Assembly: GCA_005789325.1 (NCBI GenBank)
Contig: SXYE01000080.1
Span: 1 to 7,082 of the forward strand
DNA from: Actinomycetota bacterium
Lineage (GTDB): Bacteria > Actinomycetota > Actinomycetes > S36-B12 > UBA5976
Direction: 5' to 3'
Length of the DNA stretch: 7,082 bases
Under the pieces are notes generated by a model. It was not told where the DNA came from. It searched no databases and was given only the letters and a program-made list of their open reading frames with translations. This document shows positions 6,582-7,082 of the stretch, piece by piece (position 1 is the stretch's first letter; each line of letters starts with the position of its first letter). Both the position numbers and the translations under genes were made by a program.

Positions 6582-7082
6582 TCTATACCTAGTGATGATC
6601 TAACTCGAGTGATAATTAGAGAGTAAGCTTCTTTTGGCATGTGACCTTCAATAATTAGAGAACTTGCTCCGTGTACAGATGCCCAAACAAAGGCTTCACC
6701 ATTTTCTCTAGCGGTTTTTGTTATAACTCCATGTGACACTAATTCGTCTAAACTTTCTTCTAGTAACTTCCAAGCTTTACTGTCATGGTTTTCAAAATTA
6801 GGTGCGCAAAATCCACCATAAATTAAACGGTATAAATTTGGTTCCGCCAAAGCCCATTCAAAATAAGATTTACCCAGTTCCTGAAATCTTTCAATCGCTG
6901 CTTTGGAATTATTGCCGTTAATCTTTTGCACAGCACGTTCCTGTCTGTCTGCAAGATCTTGAAACAAGGCTTTTCCTACAGCAGTAACTAGTGATGTTTT
7001 ATCGGGGAAGTAGTGGTAGCAAGCACTTGGACTTACTCCCACTGCAGCCGATACAGCGCGAAGAGACAAGTTATCTGGACCA
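6578..7082 (-). CDS. TetR-family transcription regulator with WHG C-terminal domain, 5'-truncated by the window edge
   Basis: DNA-binding regulator, normally a dimeric repressor released by a small ligand. Only 167 residues are visible. The frame stays open to the window edge and reads GPDN-LSLRAVSAAVGVSPSACYHYF, a standard TetR helix-turn-helix entered in its middle, so the real start lies beyond 7082 by perhaps 20-40 residues. The TTG at 7069 is the Leu of LSLRAV, not a start. SPSACYHYFPDKTSLV (visible residues 17-32) is the recognition helix and the following loop. The ligand-binding part carries YFEWALAEPNLYRLIYGG (about 73-90) and WASVHGASSLIIEG (133-146), which I recognise as the WHG-type TetR C-terminal domain (TetR_C_33). 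The ligand and target genes cannot be named; the target may be the gene itself or a neighbour past the edge. Convergent with the DUF1801 gene, sharing TTAA at the stops. Confidence 0.9.
   Translation of the reverse strand, partial: GPDNLSLRAVSAAVGVSPSACYHYFPDKTSLVTAVGKALFQDLADRQERAVQKINGNNSKAAIERFQELGKSYFEWALAEPNLYRLIYGGFCAPNFENHDSKAWKLLEESLDELVSHGVITKTARENGEAFVWASVHGASSLIIEGHMPKEAYSLIITRVRSSLGID

Noticed and set aside
6565..6605. Possible terminator between the DUF1801 and TetR genes
   Set aside because: Only a 4-bp TAGG/CCTA pairing with a long loop could be found, and no G+C-rich stem precedes a T run on either strand.

Overview
The window looks like ordinary core chromosome of an AT-rich actinobacterium. 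G+C is roughly 40% by eye, yet the proteins match actinobacterial families: a B12-dependent ribonucleotide reductase ending in the typical C-terminal Cys cluster, the ABC-F subfamily that starts MGxxxV, and a TetR regulator with a WHG-type C-terminal domain. Low G+C, very short spacers and apparently leaderless promoters would fit a streamlined freshwater actinobacterium of the acI/Nanopelagicales kind. That placement is inference from protein style and composition.

Layout, left to right. A class II ribonucleotide reductase gene (nrdJ, + strand) enters from the left edge already in frame and ends at 2714. A perfect 13-bp hairpin terminator (2730-2759) with a T run on both sides separates it from a convergent small lipoprotein gene (2773-3237, - strand). 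That gene shares a 76-bp divergent intergenic region with a + strand run of three genes: an ABC-F ATPase (3314-4942), a glutamate dehydrogenase (4969-6210) and a DUF1801 protein (6213-6581), spaced 26 and 2 bp apart. A TetR-family regulator gene (- strand) comes in from the right edge. Its stop codon overlaps the DUF1801 stop in a shared TTAA.

Functionally the genes are mixed: deoxynucleotide synthesis, a ribosome-associated ATPase, carbon/nitrogen exchange through glutamate, a small soluble protein of unclear role, a cell-surface lipoprotein and a transcription regulator. The three + strand genes probably share a transcript, with a possible extra promoter before the dehydrogenase. No common pathway is evident.

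There are no RNA genes, insertion sequences, CRISPR arrays or phage genes, and no gene-free stretch over 80 bases. I did not find a convincing undescribed system. The most interesting points are at the level of expression signals: -10-like hexamers placed for leaderless transcription on both sides of the 3238-3313 spacer, a related motif before the dehydrogenase, and the overlapping convergent stops.
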